In this document: in pieces, positions 25,630 through 34,524 of the stretch
How positions within the stretch are numbered: the first letter of the stretch is position 1
Layout: each line of letters opens with the position of its first letter
NCBI GenBank assembly: GCA_021831785.1
Contig: JAKBMB010000025.1
Location: forward strand, 1-64,000
DNA length: 64,000 nucleotides
DNA from: Deltaproteobacteria bacterium
Lineage (GTDB): Bacteria > Desulfobacterota > Binatia > Binatales > Binataceae
Direction of reading: 5' to 3'
The notes under the pieces: generated by a model
What the model was told of the DNA's origin: nothing
Databases searched by the model: none
The model's input: only the letters and a program-made list of their open reading frames with translations
Position numbers and translations under genes: made by a program

Positions 25630-28600
25630 TCAAGCCCTCTCGACGTTGACCAGAAAAGCCTTGGTTTCCGGCGTCTGAGTGTTGGCATCACCAACACAAG
25701 GAGTCAGCACGTTAGCCGGGAAGCCCTTGCGAGTAAGCCCGGTGAAACCCCAGTGGATGGGGATGCCGACGTGTTGGATCACCTTGCCGTTGACCGTCAG
25801 GGGTTTGATGCGCTTGGTCACCACCGCCACTGCTCTAATCCGTCCGCGCGCGCTGGTGACGATGATCTCGCCCCCGTTGACGATGCCTTTTTCCGCCGCC
25901 AATTGCTCGGAGATCTCGACGAACTGCTGCGGCTGCAAAATAGCGTTGATCAGGCAATGCTTGCTCCAGTAATGGAACAACTCGGTGAGGCGATAAGTCG
26001 TGCCCACGTACGGGAACTCCGAACTGTTCCCAAGTTCGCTGTGGTCGTCCTTGTAAACGCGCGCCACCGGGTTGGTGACCACCTTAGGATGAATCGGATT
26101 AGTGCCAAGCGGCGTCTCAAACGGCTCGTAATGCTCGGGGAACGGGCCGTCCTTGACGAAGGCACGGCTAAACAGGCGACCCACGCCCTCGGGATGCATG
26201 ATAAAGGGTCCCATGTCCTTGCTGGGCGCGGCGGTAGGAACGTAGTCGGGCACGTCAAGCCCGACCCACTTCGTGCCGTTCCAATGGATTAGCGGGCGGT
26301 TAGGGTCCCACGGCTTGCCGTTAGCGTCGCAGGAGGCGCGATTATACAGGATTCGCCGGTTGGCCGGCCACGAGAAAGCCCACCCCGGCACCAAGCCGCG
26401 GTCCCCCGGGTCATGGGTCTCGCGTCGCGCCATCTGGTTGCCCTTCTCGGTCCAGCAGCCGCTGTAAATCCAGCATCCGCAGGCGGTGCTGCCGTCGTCG
26501 CGAAGCTGGGCGAAAGTCGCGAGCTGCTGACCTGCCTTGACCAGCACCTTGGTCGGATCCTGCGGGTCCTTTACGTCCGTGATGGCGTAGCCGTTAAGTT
26601 CCCGCGCCAGCTCAGCCGGCATGGGCCGTTCTGGGATCAGATAAGGCCAGTGCAAATTCAGAATCGGCTCGGGAAAGACGCCGCCTTCCTTGCGATAAAG
26701 CTCGCGTATCCGCAAAAACAGCGCCGCTATGATGTCAATGTCGGTGCGCGCTTCGTCCGGCGGGTCTTGGCCCCGATAGTGCCATTGTAGCCAGCGCGAA
26801 CTATTGGTCAGCGAGCCCTCGTCCTCGGCAAAACAGATGCTGGGCAGGCGAAAGACCTCGGTCATTATCTTGGAGCTGTCCGCGGGATTGTATTCGCCGT
26901 GGTTCTCAAAAAACGCCGAGGTTTCCGTAGCCAAGGGATCGATGACGACCAGAAATTTGAGCTTGCCGAGCCCGGCCAGCGTTTTGGCCTTGTTGGGCGA
27001 GGCTTGCAGCGGGTTGAAGCCCTGGCAAATGTAGCCGTTCATCTTGCCCTGGACCATCAAATCTTGCACCCGCAGCATGTCGTATTCGTGGTCCACCCGG
27101 TCAAGCTTCGGCAGCCACCCATAACCGTAATCGTTCTCTTTGGTAGCGGCCGGTCCGTACAGCACCTTCATCAGACTGACGAAGAACTTTGGGTAATTAG
27201 ACCAGTAATTGAGCTGCCCTGGCCGTAGCGGCTTGGGCGTCCGTTTGGCCAAGTAAGTCGCCAGATTGGGCTCGGCGGCGGCCGGCAGAGTCAGATACCC
27301 CGGCATCAGATTACTCAGCAGCCCCAGGTCGGTGAGACCTTGAATATTGGAATGGCCGCGCAGCGCGTTAAGTCCCCCGCCGGACATGCCGACATTGCCC
27401 AGCAGGAGCTGGATTATAGCCATGCAGCGGATGTTTTGCGTCCCCACGCTGTGGTTGGTCCAGCCCAGTGCGTACAGGCTGGTCATCGTACGGTTGAGGG
27501 CGGCGGTGGAGGCGATTAGCTTACACACCTCAAGGAACTTGTCCTTCGGCGAGCCAGTGACGTTTACCACTACCTCCGGCGTATAACGGGAGTAGTGCTG
27601 CTTCATTAGCTGGAAGACGCAGCGCGGATGCTGCAAGGTCTCGTCCACTTGGACGTAGCCGTCCGGCCCGAGCTCGTAGTCCCACGTGCTGTGGTCGTAT
27701 TCGCGTTTGTCGGAGTCGTAGCCGCTAAACAGCCCCTCGGAGAAGCCGAATCCGTCCTTGACGATAAAGGAGGCGTTGGTGAAGGCTTTGACGTATTCGT
27801 GCTGGATGGCGTCCTTGGTCAGCAGGTAGTTGATCACGCCGCCTAGGAACGCGATGTCGGTGCCGGCCCGAAGCGGCACGTAAACGTCCGCCACCGCCGC
27901 GGTTCGGTTGAAGCGCGGGTCAACGACGATGAGTGTCGCCTTGTTGCGCGCCTTGGCTTCAATCACCCACTTGAAGCCGACCGGATGTGCCTCGGCGGTG
28001 TTTCCGCCCATCACCAAGATAACGTTCGCGTTCTTGATGTCGATCCAGTTATTGGTCATCGCGCCACGGCCGAATGATGGGGCCAAACTGGCCACCGTTG
28101 GGCCGTGTCAGACGCGTGCCTGATTGTCAAACCCTAGGATGCCTAGGCTGCGAACCGTCTTGAAGGTGAGGAAACCCGCCTCGTTGGTCGAAGCCGATGC
28201 CGCGAGCATGCCCGTGGTCAGCCATCGATTAACGTCTTCGCCCTGTGCATTTTTAGCCACGAAATTGCGGTCGCGGTCTTCCTTCATCAGATGCGCGATG
28301 CGGTCGGTCGCCCAGTCCCATGACACGCGCTTGAAGCCGCTCTCGCCCGGCGCTCGATATTGAGGATAGAGCAGCCGGCTCGGGCTGTGGACGAAATCAA
28401 GAAGTCCCGCGCCCTTCGGGCACAGACTGCCGCGGCTCACGGGATGGTCCGCGTCGCCCTCGATGTGCATAATCGAGGCGCGATTGTTCTGGGCGCGGTC
28501 GCCAAGACTGTACATGATCACGCCGCAAGCAACCGCGCAGTAAGGGCACGTGTTTCTGACCTCGGTCGTGCGTGAAAGCTTGAATTCACGCACCTCGGCC

Positions 28601-28695
28601 ACGGCCTCGGCAGCGGGAAACCCCAAGGCCGCCATGCTGGAGCCTGCCAGAGCTGCCCCGCTCAACTTAAAGAATTGGCGCCGGCTCAATTCCAT
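25630..28695 (-). CDS. fdnG: Selenocysteine formate dehydrogenase catalytic (alpha) subunit
   Basis: A 1021-residue Mo/W-bis-MGD enzyme that oxidises formate in the periplasm. The TAT signal is SRRQFFKLSG. The [4Fe-4S] Cys motif is NTCPYCAVACGV. The frame contains one TGA (28108-28110) at codon 196, in NQARV-TGA-HGPTVASLAPSFG. That is exactly where the E. coli FdnG selenocysteine sits (196), so the TGA is Sec, not a stop, and the two flanking open frames are one gene. A SECIS hairpin follows (28079-28096). The rest carries the usual molybdopterin blocks (RGAMTNNWIDIKNANVILVMGGN, LNALRGHSNIQG). GGGGGAG precedes the ATG. fdhB, fdhC and fdhE follow. Confidence 0.96.
28079..28096 (-). promoter_or_regulatory. 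SECIS element of fdhA
   Basis: Eleven bases after the TGA the minus strand reads GGUGGCCAGUUUGGCCCC: GG pairs with CC, a single U bulges, GGCC pairs with GGCC, and the apical loop is AGUUU with the GU step. The bulged U and loop GU are the features SelB recognises in E. coli formate dehydrogenase mRNAs. Confidence 0.9.
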
Positions 28696-29388
28696 GTAAA
28701 TTCACTCCCCCAAAGCTTGGGTGCTCGGACAACATTCCGTCTAAAGCGTAGCCAATTAGTGCGCGCTTAGTTCCGAATGATTATTCGCTGTCCTAAATGT
28801 GTCAATGCTAGACCCGATAACTCCGAATTTCAACAGGGTTTCCGTGGCTGCCGACCTTACAGGGCGGGGTCAACGGGCAACAGAGGTTGTGCTCTACAGA
28901 AGGCCCGCACGCCCACCGTCCTTAACGCCCAGCGCGCGCTCCGTCCCGCATATTTGCGCCCCCGTGGACCCTTTCGCCTGTGTTCACCGCGCACGACCCT
29001 GTTTTTATAGCGTTCAGTGAACATACAGTCCGATCACTGAACATAAAGTCAAGGACTTCAGTGAACAGGCAGTGAATTGAACCAACGCGCGGCGGCAAAA
29101 AACCCGACGCAAAAACGCGACGTTTGACATACGTGGCTCCGCCGTTCTAAGTTTGACCCGGGGACTCAATTTCGCCGCGATTTCTTTCCGTCTCGGCTGC
29201 GCGCCGGACCGCAGCAGGCCCGTTTGCGGGTATGTGGCTCGGTGGGCTGCCTGATTGGGGCGCGCGTCGCGTGCATCGAAGCGAGGCGGCCAGCCGGTGA
29301 TGGGCTGGGTGTCTTTATCGCGGTTCGATTGGGGTGATTCAGGCGAGTTAAATCGACCAAAGATGCGTCTGGTTGCCGGAGGTTTATC
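28696..29388. other. Intergenic region between divergent fdhA and pdhA
   Basis: About 690 bases without a convincing gene. It holds the fdhA ribosome binding site at the left end, three direct repeats at 29013-29073, and a possible plus-strand -35 box TTGACA near 29126 with only a poor -10. A GGAGG precedes the ATG at 29389. Promoters for both flanking operons should lie here. Confidence 0.5.
29013..29073. repeat. Three direct repeats with core CAGTGAACA
   Basis: Imperfect copies of about 18 bp start at 29013 (TTCAGTGAACATACAGTC), 29033 (ATCACTGAACATAAAGTC) and 29057 (TTCAGTGAACAGGCAGTG). They are spaced 20 and 24 bases apart, about two helical turns, as expected for cooperative binding of a regulator. 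They are notably AT-richer than their surroundings and lie between two divergent operons. Confidence 0.6.
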
Positions 29389-30426
29389 ATGTGGAAGCCG
29401 GAGCCGAATCTCGAGGATTTGCGCTACCTCTTAGACCGCGCTGGCCTCACTGCTGACCTTTCACTTTCTGCCTTTCGGCAGATGTGTCTCATCCGCTTCT
29501 TTGAAGATGGGATCGCCGAGCGCTACTACGTCGGCAAGCAGCCCGAATTCAACCTGGCCTCGGGGCCAATTCGCGGGGAGATGCATCTGGCGGTCGGCCA
29601 AGAAGCTGTGGCGGTTGGGGTTTGCTCCTTGCTTGATGACGAGGACGCGGTGGTCAGCACCCATCGTCCCCATCATCACGCGATCGCTAAGGGCCTGGCG
29701 CCGGGGCCGCTGGCGGCGGAGATCTTCGGCAAGGCGTCGGGCCTATGCCAGGGCAAGGGCGGACACATGCACCTGTTCGACAAAGCGAGCAATTTTTCGT
29801 GCAGCGGCATCGTGGGCGCTTCTTTCCCCCAGGCCGCAGGCGCCGCTCTGGCCTTTCAGTGCGCCGGCAAGCACCTGATCGCCGTAGCCTTCGCCGGCGA
29901 AGGGGCGGCCAATCACGGTACGTTCAGCGAAACCCTTAACGCGGCTTCCCTGTGGCAGCTTCCGCTAATCATCGTGATTGAGGACAACCTCTATGCCGAC
30001 TCGACGCCCAAATGGCAGGCGATGGCAACGGCCCAACACTATCAGCGTGCGCTGAGCTACAACATTCCCGCCTATCTGGTCGACGGGATGGACTTCATGG
30101 ACGTCTATCGCGTGGCCAAGGCCGCGACCGAACGCGCCCGCCGCGGGCATGGCCCGACGGTCATCGAGGCGGTGTGTTATCGCTACCGTGGCCATTTTGA
30201 GGGCGACGCCGGCGAGTATCGCACCCAAGAAGAAGTCGATCTGTGGCGGTTGCGCGACCCTATTACGTTGCTCGGCGCGAGGCTTAAGAAGCTCGGTTGG
30301 GCCGATGATGGGACGCTGGAGCGGGAGCGCGAAGCGGCCAAACGTGAAGCCGAGCAAGCGCTGGCGTTTGCCGAACAGAGTCCGTTGCCTGAGGCAAAGC
30401 AGGCCCTCATGGGGGTGTTCCGATGA
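29389..30426 (+). CDS. pdhA: 2-oxo acid dehydrogenase E1 alpha subunit (pyruvate/acetoin type)
   Basis: A 345-residue thiamine diphosphate-dependent E1 alpha. The TPP motif reads GEGAANHGTFSETLNAASLWQLPLIIVIEDN, and the family blocks HRPHHHAIAKG, GKGGHMHLFD and YRYRGHFEGDAGEYR are present. The sequence resembles AcoA/PdhA of the acetoin- or pyruvate-dehydrogenase group; the choice of substrate is not certain. GGAGG precedes the ATG. Its TGA overlaps the ATG of the beta subunit. No E2 or E3 gene follows in the window. Confidence 0.88.
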   Translation: MWKPEPNLEDLRYLLDRAGLTADLSLSAFRQMCLIRFFEDGIAERYYVGKQPEFNLASGPIRGEMHLAVGQEAVAVGVCSLLDDEDAVVSTHRPHHHAIAKGLAPGPLAAEIFGKASGLCQGKGGHMHLFDKASNFSCSGIVGASFPQAAGAALAFQCAGKHLIAVAFAGEGAANHGTFSETLNAASLWQLPLIIVIEDNLYADSTPKWQAMATAQHYQRALSYNIPAYLVDGMDFMDVYRVAKAATERARRGHGPTVIEAVCYRYRGHFEGDAGEYRTQEEVDLWRLRDPITLLGARLKKLGWADDGTLEREREAAKREAEQALAFAEQSPLPEAKQALMGVFR

Positions 30427-31460
30427 GAAAATTAAGAGGAATCGCCTTTGGAGTCGCCGAGGCCATCGATCAGGAGATGGCCAAAAACGCCAAGATCATC
30501 GTTCTAGGCGAGGACGTCACCTACTGGGGCGCCGTATTCGGTTTCACTTACGGTCTGCATAAAAAGTACGGCCGCGACCGGGTGATCGATACTCCCATCA
30601 CGGAGCAAACCTTCATGGGGATAGCCGTGGGCGCGGCCGCGGCCGGGCTGCATCCGGTGGTGTCGCTGATGTTCGTCGATTTTCTCGGCGCCGGTTTCGA
30701 CCAGATGTACAATCACATGGCCAAGAACCATTACATGTCCGGCGGGCAGTTCGCGATGCCGGTGACGGTGGTGACCGCGATCGGCTCCGGCTATGGCGAC
30801 GCCGGACAACATTCCCAGGTTCTCTACAGCCTTTTCGCCCATGTGCCGGGCTTCAAGGTCGTCGTGCCCTCGACTGCTTACGATGCCAAGGGTCTGACTT
30901 CGACCGCCCTGCAGGACCCCAACCCGGTCGTCATCTTTGGTCATAAGCTTTTGACCGGCCTGCCCTTCCTGCCGTTCGAGGGTGAGGAGGAAGAGGTTCC
31001 GGAGGAGCCGTACACGATCGAATTCGGCAAGGCCGCAGTGCGCCGCGAAGGCAGCGACCTGACGATTATTTCCGCCGGCCTGATGGTGCATCGCAGTCTG
31101 CGCGCCGCGGAGCACTTGGAGCGCGAGGGCATTTCGGCCGAGGTGATCGACGTGCGCACGCTGGTGCCGCTCGACGTTCAGACGCTGGTGTCTTCGGCGC
31201 GCAAGACGGGCCGCGTCCTGATAGTTGACGAGGACTACCAAAGCTATGGCATGAGCGGGGAATTGGCCTTCCGTATCCAAGCGCAATCATTCGGGACGCT
31301 CAAGGCGCCGATAAGACGCGTTGCGACGCCCGACGTGCCGATACCTTTCTCGCAGCCGCTGGAAAACGCGGTAATGCCCGGGGTAGAACGGATTTGCGAA
31401 GAAGCCAGGCTGCTCGCCGGACAAGCCTCGCGCGAGGCGGCCCTTGCACAGCCGGCTTAG
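30423..31460 (+). CDS. pdhB: 2-oxo acid dehydrogenase E1 beta subunit
   Basis: A 345-residue transketolase-like E1 beta partner of the preceding gene, with which it shares a four-base ATGA overlap. Conserved stretches include VLGEDVTYWGAVFGFT, DTPITEQTFMGIAVGAAAAG, VVPSTAYDAKGLTSTALQDPNPVVIFGHK and DVRTLVPLDVQTLVSSARKTGRVLIVDED. The C-terminal VATPDVPIPFSQPLENAVMP is typical for the family. It forms the alpha2beta2 E1 with PdhA; acyl transfer to a lipoyl E2 is required, but that gene must lie elsewhere. Confidence 0.9.
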   Translation: MRKLRGIAFGVAEAIDQEMAKNAKIIVLGEDVTYWGAVFGFTYGLHKKYGRDRVIDTPITEQTFMGIAVGAAAAGLHPVVSLMFVDFLGAGFDQMYNHMAKNHYMSGGQFAMPVTVVTAIGSGYGDAGQHSQVLYSLFAHVPGFKVVVPSTAYDAKGLTSTALQDPNPVVIFGHKLLTGLPFLPFEGEEEEVPEEPYTIEFGKAAVRREGSDLTIISAGLMVHRSLRAAEHLEREGISAEVIDVRTLVPLDVQTLVSSARKTGRVLIVDEDYQSYGMSGELAFRIQAQSFGTLKAPIRRVATPDVPIPFSQPLENAVMPGVERICEEARLLAGQASREAALAQPA

Positions 31461-31557
31461 CCGGCGCTTCGGCGGCGCGACTCGACGCGAAAGCGAGCTG
31501 TACGGCAGTGTGGAATCGAGAATCCAAGACCAAGACTCAAATAAGGAACAGGTGGAC

Positions 31558-32463
31558 ATGCGAAAGGACATCGAATTTAAGGCTGAAGATGGGACGACTC
31601 TGCGCGGCTGGCATTATCTGCCCGACCGGCACAGCGGACGGGTGCCGACGATCGTGATGGCGCACGGCTTCTCCGCGCTGAAGGAGAATTATCTAGATAA
31701 ATATGCCGAGGTTTTTGCGGCTGGCGGGTTGGGCGCGCTGGTGTTCGACAACCGCAACTTCGGCGCCAGCGACGGAGAGCCGCGCTACGAGATCGACCCG
31801 TGGCAGCAGGTGCGCGATTATCGCGACGCGATTACCTTCGCCAGTGGCCTGTCCGAGGTTGACGAAGAGCGCATCGGCGTCTGGGGCTCGAGCTACAGCG
31901 GCGCTCACGTGATTGTTTTGGGGGCCACCGACCGGCGCATCAGGTGCGTTGCCGCGCAGGTGCCTTTGATCAGCGGGCATCGCAACGCCCGCCGGCTGAT
32001 TCGCGCGGACATGATCGCGGCGGTGCAGAAGATGTGCCAGGATGACCGCAAGGCGCGTTACGCGGGCAAACCGCCGGCGATGATTCCGGTGGTCTCGGAT
32101 GATCCCGCCAATAAACCGTGTGCGTTGCCAACCGCGGACTCCTACGAGTGGTTCACCGAAACGGCCAAGAAGCGGGCCCATGGCTGGCGCAACGAGGTGA
32201 CGCTGCGTTCGATCGAGATGTTCCTTGAGTACGAGCCGGGCGCCTACATCGAGTACGTGAGCCCCACGCCTCTGTTGATGGTCCTGGCCGCAGGCGACCA
32301 CTTGACGGTGTGCGATGAGGCGCTTAGCGCCTACCAGCGCGCGCTTGAGCCGAAAAAACTCGCGCTGCTCAAGGGCGGTCATTTTGACGCCTACGTCAAA
32401 GACTTTGAGCAATCATCCGGCGCGGCTTGCGACTGGTTCGTGCAGCACTTACTCAAGCCGTAG
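31558..32463 (+). CDS. Alpha/beta hydrolase (dienelactone hydrolase/S15-like)
   Basis: A 301-residue alpha/beta hydrolase. The oxyanion region is MAHGFSALKENYLDKYAEVF, the nucleophile elbow is GVWGSSYSGAHV (Ser in GSSYSG), the likely Asp is in LAAGDHLTV and the His in KGGHFDAY. The pattern is that of the YcjY/polyketide-transferase group related to peptidase S15. I chose the ATG at 31558, preceded by AGGTGG; the frame is open to 31444 but overlaps pdhB. It may be cotranscribed with pdhAB (97-base gap). The substrate is unknown. Confidence 0.82.
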   Translation: MRKDIEFKAEDGTTLRGWHYLPDRHSGRVPTIVMAHGFSALKENYLDKYAEVFAAGGLGALVFDNRNFGASDGEPRYEIDPWQQVRDYRDAITFASGLSEVDEERIGVWGSSYSGAHVIVLGATDRRIRCVAAQVPLISGHRNARRLIRADMIAAVQKMCQDDRKARYAGKPPAMIPVVSDDPANKPCALPTADSYEWFTETAKKRAHGWRNEVTLRSIEMFLEYEPGAYIEYVSPTPLLMVLAAGDHLTVCDEALSAYQRALEPKKLALLKGGHFDAYVKDFEQSSGAACDWFVQHLLKP

Positions 32464-32581
32464 CCTCTCGCTGTCCTCGACCTCCTTATCTGGAGGCATG
32501 CCCTCGAAAATCGGCCCGCGCGTTTCTCCCCAGGGCGAGACGCGCGGGCTGCCGGCCGCCGCGCGTGGGCGCCGAAGTTCG

Positions 32582-32932
32582 CTACGTGACTGTGCGGTCA
32601 AGCAAGAGCCGCGTCGGAAGGTAGACCCAAGCGCGGCGGGCGCGGCCGTCGCGTTCGTGAACCGTAAGCCGCCGGCGCGTATACAGTCTGGGCGCCTCCT
32701 CGTAGCGGTCCAGAGCACAGAGTTCGTCCGCGGTGAGGGGGCTCAGGATGTGGCCTTCGACCACGGTCCCTGGCTTGCGCTCCACGTAAAAGTAACGCCC
32801 GCGCCGGCGCTCAAAATCACGCAAGTAAGCGGGCTGCGCTGCGACCTCACGGCCGAGCAGGCGGCGGCGCAGGTCAGGCTGCATCAGGCTCCCATAAACA
32901 AACAGGCTGCTGCTTGTGCCGCTTTTGTGCAT
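32582..32932 (-). CDS. Gamma-glutamylcyclotransferase/AIG2-like protein
   Basis: A 116-residue protein with the GGCT-like fold: FVYGSLMQPDLRRRLLG at the N-terminus (the YGSL substrate loop), then GRYFYVERKPGTVVEGHIL and LDRYEEAPRLYTRRRLTV with the likely catalytic Glu in RYEEA. This family includes gamma-glutamylamine cyclotransferases and AIG2-like proteins; the substrate is unproven. It reads away from mlaE; the two starts lie 65 bases apart. Confidence 0.8.
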   Translation of the reverse strand: MHKSGTSSSLFVYGSLMQPDLRRRLLGREVAAQPAYLRDFERRRGRYFYVERKPGTVVEGHILSPLTADELCALDRYEEAPRLYTRRRLTVHERDGRARRAWVYLPTRLLLDRTVT

Positions 32933-32996
32933 CGCCCGGCTTGCCGCTCGTACGGGGCTGGCTTACCCTCATTTCAGCTTGCTCAGACGAGGCGCA

Positions 32997-33752
32997 ATGG
33001 CAAACAGCCTTGCTGGTTTTCTCTCCGAGTTGGGCGAAGTAGGCTTGTTGACGCGCGACTTCGCCCGGCTGCTCGTGCGCCGGCCCTTCGAGGCTCGCCT
33101 GCTGATCGAGCAGCTCGACAATGTCGGCGTCAAATCGTTTACCGTGGTAAATCTTACCGCGATTTTCAGCGCAATGGTGCTCGCGCTGCAGACCGGAACG
33201 CTGCTCGGGAAGTTTGGCGCGAAGATTTACGTCAGCCGGATCATTGGGCTCTCGCTGTTCAGGGAGCTGGGGCCGGTGCTCACCGCGCTAATGATCGGCG
33301 GCCGCGTCGGTGCCGGAATCACGGCCGAGCTCGGGGCGATGAACGTCACCGAACAGATCGATGCCTTACGCGCGCTGGGAGCAAACCCGGTAAAAAAGTT
33401 GGTCGTGCCGCGTGTGCTCGCCACGATGATAATGCTGCCGACGCTGACCCTTATCGCCGACGGTTTTGGCATACTTGGAGGGATGCTGATCGGCGTCGCC
33501 CAGCTTGGCCTGGGCGCAAATTATTTTCTCGGTTCTCTGATGCAAATGACGCAGCTCAGCGACGTTTTCGGCGGGTTTCTGAAGGCCGCCGTCTTTGGCT
33601 ATATAATCGCGATTATAGCCTGCGCCAAAGGCCTGGGTGCCAGCGGCGGCGCCGGCGGAGTCGGCAGAGCGACGACCTCGACTGTGGTCACCGCGTCGGT
33701 AAGCATTCTGGTGTCGGACTTTTTCTTGACCAAGGTTTTGCTCTCGCTATGA
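32997..33752 (+). CDS. mlaE: MlaE-type ABC lipid transporter permease
   Basis: A 251-residue permease of the MlaE/YrbE family that moves phospholipids between the inner and outer membranes. Family signature stretches are ALQTGTLLGKFGA, LFRELGPVLTALMIGGRVGAGITAELGAMNVTEQIDALRALGANP and LVVPRVLATMIMLPTLT. Five to six membrane spans are predicted. The start at ATG 32997 follows GAGG; upstream codons to 32916 overlap the divergent gene region. It overlaps mlaF by four bases. Confidence 0.93.
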   Translation: MANSLAGFLSELGEVGLLTRDFARLLVRRPFEARLLIEQLDNVGVKSFTVVNLTAIFSAMVLALQTGTLLGKFGAKIYVSRIIGLSLFRELGPVLTALMIGGRVGAGITAELGAMNVTEQIDALRALGANPVKKLVVPRVLATMIMLPTLTLIADGFGILGGMLIGVAQLGLGANYFLGSLMQMTQLSDVFGGFLKAAVFGYIIAIIACAKGLGASGGAGGVGRATTSTVVTASVSILVSDFFLTKVLLSL

Positions 33753-34501
33753 GGCAAGAGAGATCGCCGGCGCCGTTTTTCTCGATTCGCGGACTCGAGA
33801 AGTCTTTCAACAACAAGCCCGTGCTCACTGGCGTCACGCTTGATGTCGAGGAGGGCGAAACGCTGGTGGTGTTGGGTGCCAGCGGGGTGGGCAAGACGGT
33901 GCTGCTACGCCATCTCAACGGTCTTCTGCAACCGGACCGCGGTGAGGTGCGCGTGCGCGGCGTAAGCCTTAACGATCGCGACGAAGAACAACTCGCCGAG
34001 CTGCGCAAAGACGTGGGCATGGTTTTCCAGCTCGGCGGGCTCTTCGACTCGCTGACCGTTTACGAAAATATCGCCTACCCGCTGCGCGAGCACACTGCTT
34101 GGCGCGAACGCGAGATCTCGCGCCGGGTCGGCGAATTGCTGGCGGCGGTCGAACTCGAGAGAAGCGGAAAGCTTTATCCGGCGGAGCTGTCGGGTGGGAT
34201 GCGCAAGCGGGTGGCGTTGGCCAGAGCGCTCGCGCTTGAACCCAAGGCCGTGCTCTATGACGAGCCGACCACCGGACTGGACCCATTGGCAACCCGCAAG
34301 ATAAACTTGCTCATACGTAACCTCCAAAGGCGCCTGGGGTTTACCTCGGTGGTGGTTACTCACGACCTGAGGAGCGCCTTCGCGGTCGGCGACCGCTTTG
34401 CCCTGCTCGACGGAGGCAAGGTCTGCTTCATGGGCAACCGGGAAACGGTTAGCCGCGCTGAGGATGGACTGATGAAAGAGTTCGTCGAAGCGGCGTTGTA
34501 G
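33749..34501 (+). CDS. mlaF: MlaF-type ABC transporter ATPase
   Basis: A 250-residue ABC ATPase. Walker A is LGASGVGKTVLLRHLNGL, the Q-loop VGMVFQLGGLFDSLTVYENIAYPL is typical of MlaF, the signature is LSGGMRKRVALARAL, Walker B is AVLYDEPTTGLDP and the H-loop VVTHDL. Its ATG overlaps the mlaE TGA, and mlaD follows after 23 bases. The same frame is open far upstream but is not coding there. Confidence 0.94.
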   Translation: MRQERSPAPFFSIRGLEKSFNNKPVLTGVTLDVEEGETLVVLGASGVGKTVLLRHLNGLLQPDRGEVRVRGVSLNDRDEEQLAELRKDVGMVFQLGGLFDSLTVYENIAYPLREHTAWREREISRRVGELLAAVELERSGKLYPAELSGGMRKRVALARALALEPKAVLYDEPTTGLDPLATRKINLLIRNLQRRLGFTSVVVTHDLRSAFAVGDRFALLDGGKVCFMGNRETVSRAEDGLMKEFVEAAL

Positions 34502-34524
34502 CCGGCCCGGGTCTGAGAGGCGCG

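Noticed and set aside
28108-28695. A separate 195-residue protein ending at TGA
   Set aside because: It is the N-terminal part of fdhA; the TGA is the conserved Sec codon and the frame continues with FdnG sequence.
32315-33748. Long plus-strand open frame running into the mlaF ATPase
   Set aside because: It overlaps the alpha/beta hydrolase, GGCT and mlaE genes and is compositionally non-coding; only the part from 33749 is real.
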